A stretch of 64,000 bases of DNA from Arcobacteraceae bacterium (GCA_029934475.1 JAOZMC010000001.1:1-64000), one strand, 5' to 3'. Counted from the first letter of the stretch, positions 36,036-46,553 are shown. A program made the numbers and translations. Notes: generated by a model not told the origin, from the sequence alone.

Positions 36036-37052
36036 ATGAAAAATTTATTTAAACTTATTTTGTCGTTGTTGCTACTTTTTGCCACTGGTTGTAGTAGTAG
36101 CACAGACAAGCCGACACAGACAGACAACACAGACCAAACACCACACCACAGCACCACAGCACAGGTATATTTCAGTCAAACTTCAGGAGCGTATTATAAA
36201 GGCGGAGCTGACAATATCATCATAGATAGTATAGACCAAGCAAAGAGTAGCATATATCTTGCCATGTATAGCTTCACCAACAAAAACATAAAACAAGCGA
36301 TCATCAAAGCCAAAGCTCGTGGAGTGGATATCAAGATAATTACAGACAAAGAATATAAAAACAAAGGGGTATTTCAAGAGCTAAGAGATACAGGCATAGC
36401 AGTAGCAGACGACGGCACGGACGACAAAACTATGCACGACAAGATACTAGTCATAGACGATAGCGTAGTATATGTAGGCTCTGCTAACTATACCGTGTAT
36501 GCGTTTTATAGAAACCACGAAAATATATTGAAACTGACAGACAAAAATATCGCCAGCACATACAAAGCCAAAGTCCAAAAACTGCTGACAGGTGATAGTA
36601 GTGCAGTTCCTAGCTACAAAAGTGACTATATAGATATATATTTCTCACCAGAACACAACATAGAAAATGTTATAAAAGAGCATATAGACAAAGCAAAAAT
36701 ATCTATACAGGTGTTGGCATTTGCCTTTACAAATCAACTGCTAAGCGACAGCTTAATACAAGCTCACAGCAGAGGCGTCAAAGTCGAAGTAGTGTTTGAC
36801 AAAGACCAAGACAGATACCAAAGCTACTCAAAATATAGCGAGTTAAAAAAGGCCGGCATATCGGTCAAGCTAGACGTAAATCCAAAAAAGATGCACGACA
36901 AGGTGATGATATTTGATAGCGATGTGGTGATAAGTGGCTCGTATAACTTCACAAACCAAGCAAACGACAAAAACGATGAAAACATAGTGCTACTAAGAGA
37001 CAAAAATATAATAACAAAGTTCAAAGATGAGTTCAAAAAAATCAACGACTGA
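36036..37052 (+). CDS. Phospholipase D-family (HKD) nuclease-like lipoprotein
   Basis: A 338-residue protein with a lipobox LFATGC (Cys19), a Thr/Gln-rich linker and two complete HKD motifs, MHDKILVIDD with GSAN and MHDKVMIFDS with GSYN. The tandem layout matches PLD-superfamily enzymes, which form one active site from both motifs. Bacterial relatives such as Nuc cut DNA in the periplasm, others act on phospholipids; I cannot choose between them. The frame is open from 35979 but the ATG at 36036 gives the signal peptide. It overlaps smpB by 26 nt. Confidence 0.85.
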   Translation: MKNLFKLILSLLLLFATGCSSSTDKPTQTDNTDQTPHHSTTAQVYFSQTSGAYYKGGADNIIIDSIDQAKSSIYLAMYSFTNKNIKQAIIKAKARGVDIKIITDKEYKNKGVFQELRDTGIAVADDGTDDKTMHDKILVIDDSVVYVGSANYTVYAFYRNHENILKLTDKNIASTYKAKVQKLLTGDSSAVPSYKSDYIDIYFSPEHNIENVIKEHIDKAKISIQVLAFAFTNQLLSDSLIQAHSRGVKVEVVFDKDQDRYQSYSKYSELKKAGISVKLDVNPKKMHDKVMIFDSDVVISGSYNFTNQANDKNDENIVLLRDKNIITKFKDEFKKIND

Positions 37053-37515
37053 CAAAAACAGACAGTTTCTCAACAAAAAAGCAACCTACGAATACGAAAT
37101 ACTTGAGAGGTTTGAAGCTGGAGTTGTGCTACAAGGTAGCGAGATAAAAGCGATACGAGCTGGTCGCGTGAACTTAAAAGAGTGTTATGTCAAGGTGCTA
37201 AATGGTGAGGTGTATCTCATCAATATGCATATAACTCATCTAAGCACAGCAAACAGATACAACCGCCCAGCAGAGACTAGAGATCGCAAGCTACTACTAC
37301 ACAAAAAACAGATCAAAAAACTTCACGACAAAGTAGCCAAAGATGGTATCTCTATAGTGGTAGTCAAACTATATTTCAACGACAGAAATCTGGTCAAAGT
37401 GACTATAGCACTAGCTAGGGGCAAAAAACTCCACGACAAAAGAGAAGCCCTCAAACAAAAAACCCTAAGCCGTGAAGCCCAAAAAGAGATGAAAAATATG
37501 AGACAAGGGTATTAG
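37027..37515 (+). CDS. smpB: SsrA-binding protein SmpB
   Basis: SmpB brings tmRNA to stalled ribosomes for trans-translation. In this 162-residue OB-fold protein I see RFEAGVVLQGSEIKAIRAG near residue 28, the NRPAETRDRKLLLHK stretch near 79, and a basic C-terminal tail beginning KLHDKREALKQK. It is slightly longer at the N-terminus than usual because it begins inside the upstream gene. The tmRNA gene is not in the window. Confidence 0.94.
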   Translation: MSSKKSTTDKNRQFLNKKATYEYEILERFEAGVVLQGSEIKAIRAGRVNLKECYVKVLNGEVYLINMHITHLSTANRYNRPAETRDRKLLLHKKQIKKLHDKVAKDGISIVVVKLYFNDRNLVKVTIALARGKKLHDKREALKQKTLSREAQKEMKNMRQGY

Positions 37516-37521
37516 GAGATC

Positions 37522-40239
37522 ATGTCAAGCCAAAACTGTCTCAAACACAAAATAGTATCAGTCAAAGCAAGTGCTGGCACTGGCAAGACATACAATCTAT
37601 CTGCTAGATATATAGCTTTGCTACTTTGTGGTGCGAAAGTTGATAATATATTGTGTTTGACTTTTACAAATAAGTCAGCAAATGATATGCGACAAAAGAT
37701 AGCAGGATATATAGCAAATCTAGCCCATGATGATGAGTTTGTCTGCACGATACAGACTCACATAGATATGCCAGCAGAGAAGATAAAAGCGAGACAACCA
37801 CAGATATATAGCGACTTTTTGCATAGTTTTAGCTCTATTATGACTATTGATAAATTTTTTGGCGATCTGTTTCGGCAGTTTGCAGGGTATCTAAACATAG
37901 ATGACAGCTACCATATAGCAAATGACAACAAGGAGAAGCTAGGATTTGAGTTTTTGCAAACTTTGCACAAAGCACAGCTAGATAGTTTGGTGCAACTGTG
38001 TCTAAAGACAAACAAAAGTTATGCCTCTGTGCTAGGATTGTTTGAAAAGATACAAGACAACTCACAGAAGCTAAACTTCGCAAAGATAAGTTTAGATGAC
38101 TTTGATATAGCCAAAGACAATGTCATAGCAAAAGCCACAGCCATAAAGCAGTTTGTAGTCAATAATCCCACCGCTTCTACTAGTGCCAAAAAGGCAGTAA
38201 AGTTTGATAACTTTGATGCTATTTTCAGTAGCACATGGATACAAAAAAACAGCTTCAAAGAGTTTATCTACTTTAAAAAGATAGCAAACGAGACAGCAGA
38301 AAAGTTGTTTGTAGAGTTTAAAGCTGCATCAAAGTCATATTTTCAACTCAAAAACCACTACACCATAGGCAAGTTAAACGACATATACATAGCATGGCAA
38401 AAGTTCAAAGAGCAAAACATAGCAAAATCACACAGCCTAGGGTTTAGCGATGTGACAAATATGACACACAAGCTACTACACGGACACATAGACCGTGAGT
38501 TTTTGTATTTTAGGCTAGATAGCAGATACGACCATATACTGCTAGATGAGTTTCAGGATACCTCTATAGTCCAGTATTCTGTATTAAAACCGCTCATAGA
38601 TGAGATAGTGTCCCAAGATGAGCAGAGGTTTCGATCCTTTTATTTTGTAGGTGATACAAAGCAGTCAATATATAGATTTCGTGGTGGAGAGGCTGGACTT
38701 TTTGGGTATCTTGATACCATCTACAACTCTACTGCCAAAAGCTTAACCAAAAACTACAGAACCGCCACAAATATCATAAACTTCGTGTATGGTGTGTTTG
38801 AAAATATCAGTACATTTGATATATCTAAACCAACTTCAGATATAGATGGAGGATTTGTCAAGGTTGTGCAAACCAGTGATCTCATCACAAACATAATCCA
38901 AAAGCTCAAAGCCATGGCTAGGATAGGGGCAGATATGGACGATATAGCCATACTAACATATACAAATGCCGACATACTACAGATATATGATGCTATAAAA
39001 GAGCAGTTGCCACAGCTAAAAGTATCTACAGATACAACTAGTATGCTAGTCAATTATCCCAAAGTCAAAGCTGTGATAAATCTAGTCAGATATCTATACC
39101 ACGGCGACAAGATATACAAAGAAAATTTTCACTCCATCATAGGTGAAAAGCTAGAGGTAGATATATCGTGGCAGATAAATTTTCGCACTTTATCTGTAGT
39201 GGAACTGGTGCATAGCATAGCTACATATTATAAACTGTTTGACGAAAACATGATAAAATTTTTGCAAGATGTGCAGATGTATGAAAATATCACGGATTTT
39301 GTATTTAATATAGACCAGTTAAACAGCCATATCACAAACCAAAGCCGTGCTGGTATCATGCTTTTGACCATGTTCAAGGCCAAAGGACTGGAGTTTGAGA
39401 CTGTGTTTGTGATAGATAGATTTAAAAAACAGCCAAACGACTCATCCTCTTTGCTACTACAATATGAACAGATGAAACTTAGACGAATATATATAAAAGA
39501 CAAGATTATGGAGCATTTTGACAGTGATTATAAAGCGGCACTAGAGTATGAAAAAGCACAAAAGCAGACAGACAGGCTAAATCTCCTATATGTCGCACTG
39601 ACAAGAGCAAAAAAAAACTTGATACTGTTTAAAAAGCCAGCTGGTTCGTCGTTTGATATAGTTCCACCAGCAAAGATAGGCAAGTTATACAAGGCTATAT
39701 CACCACAACCCAAACATACACAGACAGACAAGATATCGTTTGAAAACATAAACTATGGTAGACAAGCGGTGTCTAAAAAGTCACGACCGTCTATATCCTC
39801 TATGGAGCTTATAAATTTTGGCTTAGCTACACACTATTGTTTGGAGATGATGAGTCGTTTTGATACACATAGCCTACAGACCGCTATGAAGCTAGTGCGA
39901 GCAAGCTATAGCCACACGATAGATGAGTCGGCACTAGAAAATATCTACAAGATATGCCACAATCTCATATCGCACAAGCCGTTTATAGATAAAATCAAAG
40001 GCTACAAGCTATCAAAAGAGCAAGTTATAGCATATGATCAAGAGATAAAAATCATAGACTTAGTAGCTACTAGCGATGATGATATAGTCATATTTGACTA
40101 CAAGACAGGCAAGGCAAATCCCAAAGATAGCTCACAAGTATCGAACTACAAACAAGCAATGACAGATATCACAGGCAAAACAGTATCTGGCTTTTTGCTA
40201 TATCTGTCTATAGATGGTGTGGATATGACAGAAGTTTAA
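37522..40239 (+). CDS. addA: AddA/RecB-like ATP-dependent helicase-nuclease
   Basis: A 905-residue UvrD/Rep-superfamily protein for double-strand break processing. The Walker A is ASAGTGKT (residues 15-22), motif II is DEFQDT (about 347-352), followed by GDTKQSIYRFRGGE, and the motif VI region is LLYVALTRAK near 690. The C-terminus carries a RecB-family nuclease core, IIDLVATSDDDIVIFDYKTGK, near 848-872. Campylobacterota call this RecB-like or AddA; its partner AddB is not in the window. AGGAG precedes the ATG, 7 nt after smpB. Confidence 0.9.
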   Translation: MSSQNCLKHKIVSVKASAGTGKTYNLSARYIALLLCGAKVDNILCLTFTNKSANDMRQKIAGYIANLAHDDEFVCTIQTHIDMPAEKIKARQPQIYSDFLHSFSSIMTIDKFFGDLFRQFAGYLNIDDSYHIANDNKEKLGFEFLQTLHKAQLDSLVQLCLKTNKSYASVLGLFEKIQDNSQKLNFAKISLDDFDIAKDNVIAKATAIKQFVVNNPTASTSAKKAVKFDNFDAIFSSTWIQKNSFKEFIYFKKIANETAEKLFVEFKAASKSYFQLKNHYTIGKLNDIYIAWQKFKEQNIAKSHSLGFSDVTNMTHKLLHGHIDREFLYFRLDSRYDHILLDEFQDTSIVQYSVLKPLIDEIVSQDEQRFRSFYFVGDTKQSIYRFRGGEAGLFGYLDTIYNSTAKSLTKNYRTATNIINFVYGVFENISTFDISKPTSDIDGGFVKVVQTSDLITNIIQKLKAMARIGADMDDIAILTYTNADILQIYDAIKEQLPQLKVSTDTTSMLVNYPKVKAVINLVRYLYHGDKIYKENFHSIIGEKLEVDISWQINFRTLSVVELVHSIATYYKLFDENMIKFLQDVQMYENITDFVFNIDQLNSHITNQSRAGIMLLTMFKAKGLEFETVFVIDRFKKQPNDSSSLLLQYEQMKLRRIYIKDKIMEHFDSDYKAALEYEKAQKQTDRLNLLYVALTRAKKNLILFKKPAGSSFDIVPPAKIGKLYKAISPQPKHTQTDKISFENINYGRQAVSKKSRPSISSMELINFGLATHYCLEMMSRFDTHSLQTAMKLVRASYSHTIDESALENIYKICHNLISHKPFIDKIKGYKLSKEQVIAYDQEIKIIDLVATSDDDIVIFDYKTGKANPKDSSQVSNYKQAMTDITGKTVSGFLLYLSIDGVDMTEV

Positions 40240-40267
40240 AGGCCGCCTCTAAAACCTCTAAATTGTT

Positions 40268-41596
40268 TTATGTGGTATTTTGTTGCTTTTTGCTTTTTCC
40301 AAAAAAACTATAAAAGTAGTTTTTTATGGTTTTGCTTTTGGCTCTGTTTAGCACCAAGTCGCCAGATGATGTATCTTTGGTGACTTGACTTCCAGCTCCT
40401 ATCATACAATCATCAGCTATAGATAATGGAGCTATGAGTTGGCTTCCACTTCCTATAAATACATTTTTGCCTATATATGTTTTGTGTTTGTATATGCCGT
40501 CATAGTTGCATGTGATAGTCCCTGCTCCTATGTTGGCTCCGCTATCTACGAAACTATCACCGATATAGCTTAAGTGTCCTGCTTTTGTGTCAAACAGCTT
40601 TGAGTTTTTGATCTCTACAAAGTTGCCTATGTGGCTTTGGTCTATGTGGCAATTTGGGCGAACTCTAGCCATAGGTCCTATGTCGCTATCGTTTATGACA
40701 GAGTCTTGTATGACTGTGTTTGTCTTTATGTGACTACTTGTGATGATAGTTTCGCCTAGTAGCGACACTCCACTTTCTAGTATAGTCTCGCCATCTATTT
40801 GCACAGAGCTATCTATATATATAGTATCTGGTAGCTTCATGATGACACCACTTAACATAAAGTTTCGTTTGATACTCTCTTGCATAATCTTTTCCGCCAT
40901 AGCGAGGTCATATTTGCTATTGACACCTTTGAAACTATCTTCACACACTTTGACCGCCTTTATGGTTTGCTCCTCCTGTATAGCTATGGCGACTATATCT
41001 GTGATATAATACTCTTGCTGGGCATTGTTGTTGTCTAGCTTTGGCAAGCTGTTTTTTAGAAAAGCAGTATCAAAACAATATATACCAGCATTTGCTTGAG
41101 TTATAGCTACCTCTTTATCGTCACAATCTTTTTGTTCTACTATCTTGACTACTTTGCCATCTTTTTGCACCACTCGCCCATAGCCAGTAGCATCCTCTAG
41201 CTCAAGATAACTCATCTTGACTACTTCATCGCTGTGTATTATCAACTTTTCTAGTTCATTGGCATCAACTAGTGGCATATCTCCATTTAGCACCAAAGTT
41301 TGTGAATGTTTGGTGTCAAACCCCATGACCGCTCCACCAGTGCCAGGGTAGTTGCTATGGTCTTGTATATGGTAGTTTAGGCAACTACTATCAAAATACC
41401 CATCCATAGTTTGTCGTATTTTATCTGCTTGATGATACAGCACTATATGGATATCATCACTTAACTTTAAAGCTTCTGCGATACTATAACACAACATAGG
41501 TTTGCCACATATTTGATGTAGGACTTTGGGTATGTCGCTTTTCATTCTAGTGCCTTTGCCAGCAGACAATATGATGATAGATATATCTTTTTTCAT
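40268..41596 (-). CDS. glmU: Bifunctional GlmU uridylyltransferase/acetyltransferase
   Basis: GlmU makes UDP-N-acetylglucosamine in two steps for wall and LPS. The 442-residue protein has the pyrophosphorylase LSAGKGTRMKSDIPKVLH near residue 10 and a C-terminal hexapeptide-repeat acetyltransferase half containing the ARVRPNCHI and ANIGAGTITCNYDG stretches. It overlaps purT by 4 nt. Confidence 0.95.
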   Translation of the reverse strand: MKKDISIIILSAGKGTRMKSDIPKVLHQICGKPMLCYSIAEALKLSDDIHIVLYHQADKIRQTMDGYFDSSCLNYHIQDHSNYPGTGGAVMGFDTKHSQTLVLNGDMPLVDANELEKLIIHSDEVVKMSYLELEDATGYGRVVQKDGKVVKIVEQKDCDDKEVAITQANAGIYCFDTAFLKNSLPKLDNNNAQQEYYITDIVAIAIQEEQTIKAVKVCEDSFKGVNSKYDLAMAEKIMQESIKRNFMLSGVIMKLPDTIYIDSSVQIDGETILESGVSLLGETIITSSHIKTNTVIQDSVINDSDIGPMARVRPNCHIDQSHIGNFVEIKNSKLFDTKAGHLSYIGDSFVDSGANIGAGTITCNYDGIYKHKTYIGKNVFIGSGSQLIAPLSIADDCMIGAGSQVTKDTSSGDLVLNRAKSKTIKNYFYSFFGKSKKQQNTT

Positions 41597-42753
41597 CTGT
41601 TTTCTACTAACTTTTGTGCCTGTTTGAGTGCTGTTTCGCTACTATCTTTGTCAAAACATAGCACGACACCCATCCGTCTGCCGGGTTTGCTATATGGTTT
41701 GCCAAATACTCTAGCAAAACTATGTTTGCCAAACACTTCATCACCTAACTCTATAAAAGGATTTTGTGATGAGTTGTCTGCTTTTATCGCTCCACTAGCT
41801 CCAGCTCCATATGTGACAAACTCCACACCTAGTCCTACTATAGCTCTCACATGCAAAGCAAACTGGCTAGCACTTTGAGTTATCATGGTGACCATACCAG
41901 TATCGTGTGGTCGAGGGCTTACTTCGCTAAAATAGACTTCATCGCCTTTGATAAACAGCTCCACACCAAACACTCCGTATCCACCTAAACCATCTGTGAT
42001 ATCTGTGGCTATCTTTTTGCATGCCTTTTTTGCCTTGTCGCTCATGACGGCTGGTTGATGCGAAAATATATAGTCGCCATCTTTTTGCGTATGTCCTATA
42101 GGCTCACAAAACACAGTGCCGTGGCGACTTCGCACTGTCAAAAGTGTAATCTCATAGTCAAATCGTATAAACTCCTCAACTATCAGCAGACTACTATCAC
42201 CACGGGCTTCTTTGGCTATGTTCCATGAGTTTTCTATATCATCAAGGCTTTTTGCTATAGTTTGCCCGTGTCCGCTACTACTCATGACTGGCTTGATGAC
42301 ACAAGGGAAGCCTATATCACCACAAGCGGTTTTTAACTCCTGTAAACTTTTGACAAACTTGTAGGCACTTGCCTTTAGTCCTAGCTCTTCACAGGCAAAT
42401 TGTCGTATATTTTTTCTGTTCATAGTCAGCTTGATAGCTCTGGCATTTGGCACTATGTTGTAGCCATCGTTTTGCAACTCTTCTAACGCCTCCAAACTCA
42501 GTGCCTCTATCTCTGGTATCACGAAGTCTGGTTTGAGCTTTTTGACTACCTCTACTAGCTTTTGTCTATCTTTCATATCCACTACCACGGAGCTGTTTGC
42601 TACAAAGCTAGCAGGTGGATTTGCATAACTATCCACGACCACAGTCTCAAAGCCCAGTCGGCTAGCCTCTATGACGACCTCTTTGCCTAGTTCGCCTCCG
42701 CCTAGCAGTAGCAGCTTTTTGTTGTTTGGTTGCTTTGTGGTATAAAATTTCAT
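41593..42753 (-). CDS. purT: Formate-dependent phosphoribosylglycinamide formyltransferase PurT
   Basis: PurT uses formate and ATP to formylate GAR in purine synthesis, sparing folate. The 386-residue ATP-grasp protein has LLLGGGELGKEV near residue 15, CVIKPVMSSSGHGQ near 147, and SEVSPRPHDTGMVT near 285. The frame opens at 42777, but the ATG at 42753, with AAGGAC just upstream, gives the family start. It heads a two-gene unit with glmU. Confidence 0.95.
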   Translation of the reverse strand: MKFYTTKQPNNKKLLLLGGGELGKEVVIEASRLGFETVVVDSYANPPASFVANSSVVVDMKDRQKLVEVVKKLKPDFVIPEIEALSLEALEELQNDGYNIVPNARAIKLTMNRKNIRQFACEELGLKASAYKFVKSLQELKTACGDIGFPCVIKPVMSSSGHGQTIAKSLDDIENSWNIAKEARGDSSLLIVEEFIRFDYEITLLTVRSRHGTVFCEPIGHTQKDGDYIFSHQPAVMSDKAKKACKKIATDITDGLGGYGVFGVELFIKGDEVYFSEVSPRPHDTGMVTMITQSASQFALHVRAIVGLGVEFVTYGAGASGAIKADNSSQNPFIELGDEVFGKHSFARVFGKPYSKPGRRMGVVLCFDKDSSETALKQAQKLVENR

Positions 42754-42826
42754 ATTTTTGTCCTTTTTTTGATACATTAAAGTATTTTATGGTATTATAG
42801 CAAAAAAAGTTTAAAAAGGCAAAGAT

Positions 42827-43420
42827 TTGAGAGGTAGGTCAAAAAATTCTGTAGAAAATTTGTTTATATTTGTAGTTATCATAGTCGTCGGCTGGGCGAT
42901 ATACCACTATTTTCTCAGCTCCTATATATACACAAACTATTTGGATGAAAGGACAGATATAAAAAAGATTCAAAATGAATACATAGACAAGCTAAACAGC
43001 ATAAAAGTGGCAAAAAGACCCAAGCTAGAACAAGCACAAAAGAGACCACAACTCTCTACAGACGACAACAATACAGACAAAAATATCACCGCAGATACAA
43101 ACCAAACCACACAAAAGGCAACTTTGGATATAAACACCACAGACTCCACAGCCACGATATATAGCTACTATACAAACTTACAAAAAGCATTTGTAAAACT
43201 AGTGCCGACAGAAAATATAGATCAAAATATTAGACAAAAGGTTACGATAAAGCTCACTATACTAAAAGATGGCAACTTTGAATATCTACACAAAATATCT
43301 GGCGACAAAAGATATTATGATATCGTAGCACCCATAGTTATAGCACAGTTTCCACTGACTATACCGCCACACTTGCTACACAAATTTCCACGATATTTCA
43401 CATTGAAAGTAGAAAAATAG
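42827..43420 (+). CDS. Membrane-anchored TonB-like protein, unknown role
   Basis: A 197-residue protein with a basic N-terminus, one membrane helix (about 12-33), a hydrophilic Thr/Asn/Asp-rich linker and a C-terminal domain of about 85 residues (KLTILKDGNFEYLHKISGD, then FPLTIPPHL) that resembles TonB C-terminal folds. No exbB or exbD is adjacent. The start is TTG at 42827 with AAAGGCAAAG upstream, so it is weakly supported. Confidence 0.65.
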   Translation: MRGRSKNSVENLFIFVVIIVVGWAIYHYFLSSYIYTNYLDERTDIKKIQNEYIDKLNSIKVAKRPKLEQAQKRPQLSTDDNNTDKNITADTNQTTQKATLDINTTDSTATIYSYYTNLQKAFVKLVPTENIDQNIRQKVTIKLTILKDGNFEYLHKISGDKRYYDIVAPIVIAQFPLTIPPHLLHKFPRYFTLKVEK

Positions 43421-43442
43421 GGTTGGTATAAGATTGTTGTGA

Positions 43443-43448
43443 TATAAT
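43443..43448 (+). promoter_or_regulatory. -10 box of tRNA-Glu
   Basis: TATAAT lies 6 bp before the mature tRNA 5' end, behind a T/G-rich stretch. Confidence 0.55.
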
Positions 43449-43454
43449 CGCTTT

Positions 43455-43530
43455 GACTCTATCGTCTAGTGGCCAAGGACATTGGGATTTCATCCCAAGA
43501 ACAAAGGTTCAAATCCTTTTAGAGTCGCCA
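43455..43530 (+). tRNA. tRNA-Glu (TTC)
   Basis: A 76-nt tRNA with acceptor GACTCTA pairing with TAGAGTC, the ATCGTCTAGTGGCC D-arm typical of tRNA-Glu, anticodon TTC in loop ATTTCAT and encoded CCA. It precedes tatA and may share its transcript. Confidence 0.95.
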
Positions 43531-43558
43531 AAAATTTAATAAACAAAAGGAGTTTATC

Positions 43559-43789
43559 ATGGGTATGCCTAGTGGTATGGAACTGATCATTATCGTAGGA
43601 GCTATTGTGCTACTATTTGGAGGCAAAAAGATACCAGAACTAGCAAAAGGTCTAGGACAAGGGATCAAAAACTTCAAAAAAGCAGTCAAAGATGATGATA
43701 TAGAAGATACAAACAATATAGAACAAGAGACCAAAGTTGGCACAGCAGATGTGAAAGCAACTACAAAAGAGAAAGAAACCGAAGTTTAG
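43559..43789 (+). CDS. tatA: Sec-independent protein translocase TatA
   Basis: A 76-residue protein with a short membrane helix (about 7-20), the [22 protein letters not shown] hinge and amphipathic helix of TatA, and an acidic tail. TatA polymerises to form the Tat passage. AAAGGAG precedes the ATG. Its separation from tatB-tatC and co-location with argS is a usual Campylobacterota arrangement. Confidence 0.93.
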   Translation: MGMPSGMELIIIVGAIVLLFGGKKIPELAKGLGQGIKNFKKAVKDDDIEDTNNIEQETKVGTADVKATTKEKETEV

Positions 43790-43790
43790 T

Positions 43791-45374
43791 TTGTATGATA
43801 TAGTCAAAAGCACCATAGAACAAACATTAAACACTGATGTGGTGCTAGAAAAACCAAAAGACAGCGGTATGGGTCACTTTGCTATCACTCTTGCATTTAG
43901 TATGGCAAAAGAGCTTAGAAAATCGCCTATAGTTATAGCCAGCGAGCTTGTCTCCAAACTACAGCACATAGATATATTTGACGATATATCTGCTACTAGT
44001 GGCTTTGTAAACTTCAAACTTTCAAACAAATTTTTAGAAAATATATCAAACGATATTTTAAGTGCTAGGTCAAGAGAAAAGCCGAAAAATCCTCAAAAGA
44101 TTTTGCTAGAGTTTGTCAGTGCCAATCCTACAGGACCTTTGCATATAGGTCACGCCAGAGGAGCGGTGCAAGGCAGTGCTATAGCAAATATAGGTCGCTA
44201 TCTTGGGATAGATATCACTACAGAATACTATATCAACGATGCAGGCAAACAGATAGAACTACTGGGACTATCTGTCTATCTTGAGGCACAAAAATATCTG
44301 TATGGTTTGGATGTCCACTATCCGCAGGATTATTATAGAGGTGAGTATCTGTCGGCTATATGCGATGAAATAGCACAAAAGTTTGGAGAAAATATACTCA
44401 AGACAAAAGATAACTTACAGACCATAGGTCTATATGCCAAAGACAAAGTGTTAGAACTCATCAAACATGACTTAGGGCTTATTGATGTGTCGTTTGATAA
44501 CTTTGTGGCAGAGAAACCGCTATATAAACAGTGGGATGAAACAAAAAAACAACTACTAGCAAACGATGCTTTATATGAAAAAGATGGCAAACTATGGCTA
44601 GCTAGCACAAAGCATGGCGATGAGCTAGACAGAGTAGTCACAAAAGAGGACGGTAAACCTACCTATCTAGCAGGAGATATCATATATCACAAACAAAAGT
44701 TTGACAGAGGATTTGACACACTTATCAACATATGGGGAGCAGACCATCACGGATATATAGCTCGTGTCAAGTCCTCGCTGGAGTTTTTGGGATATGATAG
44801 CAAAAATCTACAGATAATATTATCACAGATGGTATCACTGCTAAAAGATGGCAAACCATACAAGATGAGCAAACGAGCAGGCAACACTATACTTCTTCAA
44901 GATATTATAGATGAAATAGGAGCAGATAGTTTGCGGTTTGTATTTTTGAGCAAAAAAAGCGACACTCACCTAGAGTTCGATGTCCAAAGCTTGAAAACAC
45001 AAGACCAAAACAACCCGGTGTTTTATATCAACTATGCAAATGCCAGGATCAATCAACTGTTTGCCAAAGCAGGTGTGAGTATAGATGATGTGGTGGATTA
45101 TCGACTAGAAAATATGGGCGGTGAGCTGTGTTCGCTACTATTTGATGCTTTGATGTTAGATAGAGTTTTGCAAGATAGTTTTGACAAACGACAGCCACAC
45201 TTAGTGGCGATATACCTACAAAACTTAAGCGGTAGCTTCCATAAGTTTTATACCAACCACAAAATAGTAGGTGCTGTCAATCAAGACGAGATACTCAAGG
45301 TGTTAGCGGTGGTATCTCATAGTATAACGATGGGGCTAAAAATGCTAGGCATAAAAGCCAAAAAAAGGATGTAA
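43791..45374 (+). CDS. argS: Arginyl-tRNA synthetase
   Basis: ArgS charges tRNA-Arg (two such tRNAs are in this window). The 527-residue class I enzyme has the HIGH motif in GPLHIGHARGA near residue 115, KMSKR near 355 and the DALR anticodon-binding domain at the C-terminus. The start is TTG at 43791, one base after the tatA stop; no ATG gives the family N-terminus. ychF follows after 3 nt. Confidence 0.95.
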   Translation: MYDIVKSTIEQTLNTDVVLEKPKDSGMGHFAITLAFSMAKELRKSPIVIASELVSKLQHIDIFDDISATSGFVNFKLSNKFLENISNDILSARSREKPKNPQKILLEFVSANPTGPLHIGHARGAVQGSAIANIGRYLGIDITTEYYINDAGKQIELLGLSVYLEAQKYLYGLDVHYPQDYYRGEYLSAICDEIAQKFGENILKTKDNLQTIGLYAKDKVLELIKHDLGLIDVSFDNFVAEKPLYKQWDETKKQLLANDALYEKDGKLWLASTKHGDELDRVVTKEDGKPTYLAGDIIYHKQKFDRGFDTLINIWGADHHGYIARVKSSLEFLGYDSKNLQIILSQMVSLLKDGKPYKMSKRAGNTILLQDIIDEIGADSLRFVFLSKKSDTHLEFDVQSLKTQDQNNPVFYINYANARINQLFAKAGVSIDDVVDYRLENMGGELCSLLFDALMLDRVLQDSFDKRQPHLVAIYLQNLSGSFHKFYTNHKIVGAVNQDEILKVLAVVSHSITMGLKMLGIKAKKRM

Positions 45375-45377
45375 AAT

Positions 45378-46478
45378 ATGGGACTTTCAGTAGGGATAGT
45401 AGGTTTGCCAAACATAGGTAAATCTACTACATTTAACGCTTTGACAAAAGCACAGACAGCGCAGGCTATGAATTATGCTTTTTGCACTATAGAGCCAAAC
45501 AAAGCAGTAGTGCCAGTGCCGGACGAGAGACTACAAAAGCTAGCGGATATAGTCAAGCCAGAGAAGATACAGTCAAGCACGATAGAGTTTGTAGATATAG
45601 CAGGGCTAGTCAAGGGTGCTAGCCGTGGCGAGGGACTGGGCAACCAGTTTTTGTCAAATATACGAGAAGTAGAAGTGATATTGCATATGGTGCGTTGCTT
45701 TGAGGACAAAAATATAGCACATGTGGAGCATAGCATAGACCCAGTTCGAGATATCCAGATAATACAAACAGAGCTAATATATGCCGATATCACACAGCTA
45801 GAAAACAAGATAGGCAAACTTGCGAAAAAATCAAAAGCAGACAAAACTGCCAAAGCCGAGCTAGAAGTAGCAAACAAACTTCTAGCACACCTAGAGGAGC
45901 TTCGTCCTGTCAGTAGTTTTGAGGACAAAGAGCTAGAGCAGTTTGTCAAACTTGACAAGGATCTGCGATTTTTGTCCAACAAAACCGTGATATATGGAGC
46001 AAATGTAGATGAAGATAGTTTAGGCAGTGACAATCAATTTGTAGCAAAAGTCAAAGAACTAGCCAAACAATCAGGAGATGAGACAGTGGTGCTATGTGCA
46101 AAGATAGAAGAGGAACTCATAGGTCTAAGCGATAGCGAAGCTAGAGAGTTTTTGGATGACTTTGGTGTCCAGCATAGCGGACTTGAGACTATTTTGCAAA
46201 AGTCGTTTGACCTACTGGGACTTCAAAGCTATTTTACCGCCGGAGTACAAGAGGTGCGAGCTTGGACGATACATCAAGGCGACACAGCACCCAAAGCCGC
46301 AGGAGTGATACACAACGACTTTGAAAAAGGTTTCATAAAAGCAGAGGTGATATCATATGATGACTTCATAGCTTACAAAGGCGAGTTAAAAGCAAAAGAA
46401 GCAGGACGCATGAAACTAGAGGGCAAAGACTACATAGTCAAAGATGGCGATGTCATGCACTTCAAATTCAATGTCTAA
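45378..46478 (+). CDS. ychF: Redox-regulated ATPase YchF
   Basis: A 366-residue Obg-family P-loop protein. It has VGLPNIGKSTTFNALT near residue 8, the switch DIAGLVKGASRGEGLGNQFL near 67, a coiled-coil insertion and a C-terminal TGS domain (TAGVQEVRAWTI). YchF prefers ATP and binds the ribosome; it represses oxidative-stress responses in enteric bacteria. It is translated directly after argS. Confidence 0.95.
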   Translation: MGLSVGIVGLPNIGKSTTFNALTKAQTAQAMNYAFCTIEPNKAVVPVPDERLQKLADIVKPEKIQSSTIEFVDIAGLVKGASRGEGLGNQFLSNIREVEVILHMVRCFEDKNIAHVEHSIDPVRDIQIIQTELIYADITQLENKIGKLAKKSKADKTAKAELEVANKLLAHLEELRPVSSFEDKELEQFVKLDKDLRFLSNKTVIYGANVDEDSLGSDNQFVAKVKELAKQSGDETVVLCAKIEEELIGLSDSEAREFLDDFGVQHSGLETILQKSFDLLGLQSYFTAGVQEVRAWTIHQGDTAPKAAGVIHNDFEKGFIKAEVISYDDFIAYKGELKAKEAGRMKLEGKDYIVKDGDVMHFKFNV

Positions 46479-46553
46479 ACAGACAAAAGATAAACTCTTT
46501 TGATCAAATAAACGATAAATTTCTAAAAAATAGGCAAAATTTGAGTTAATTTA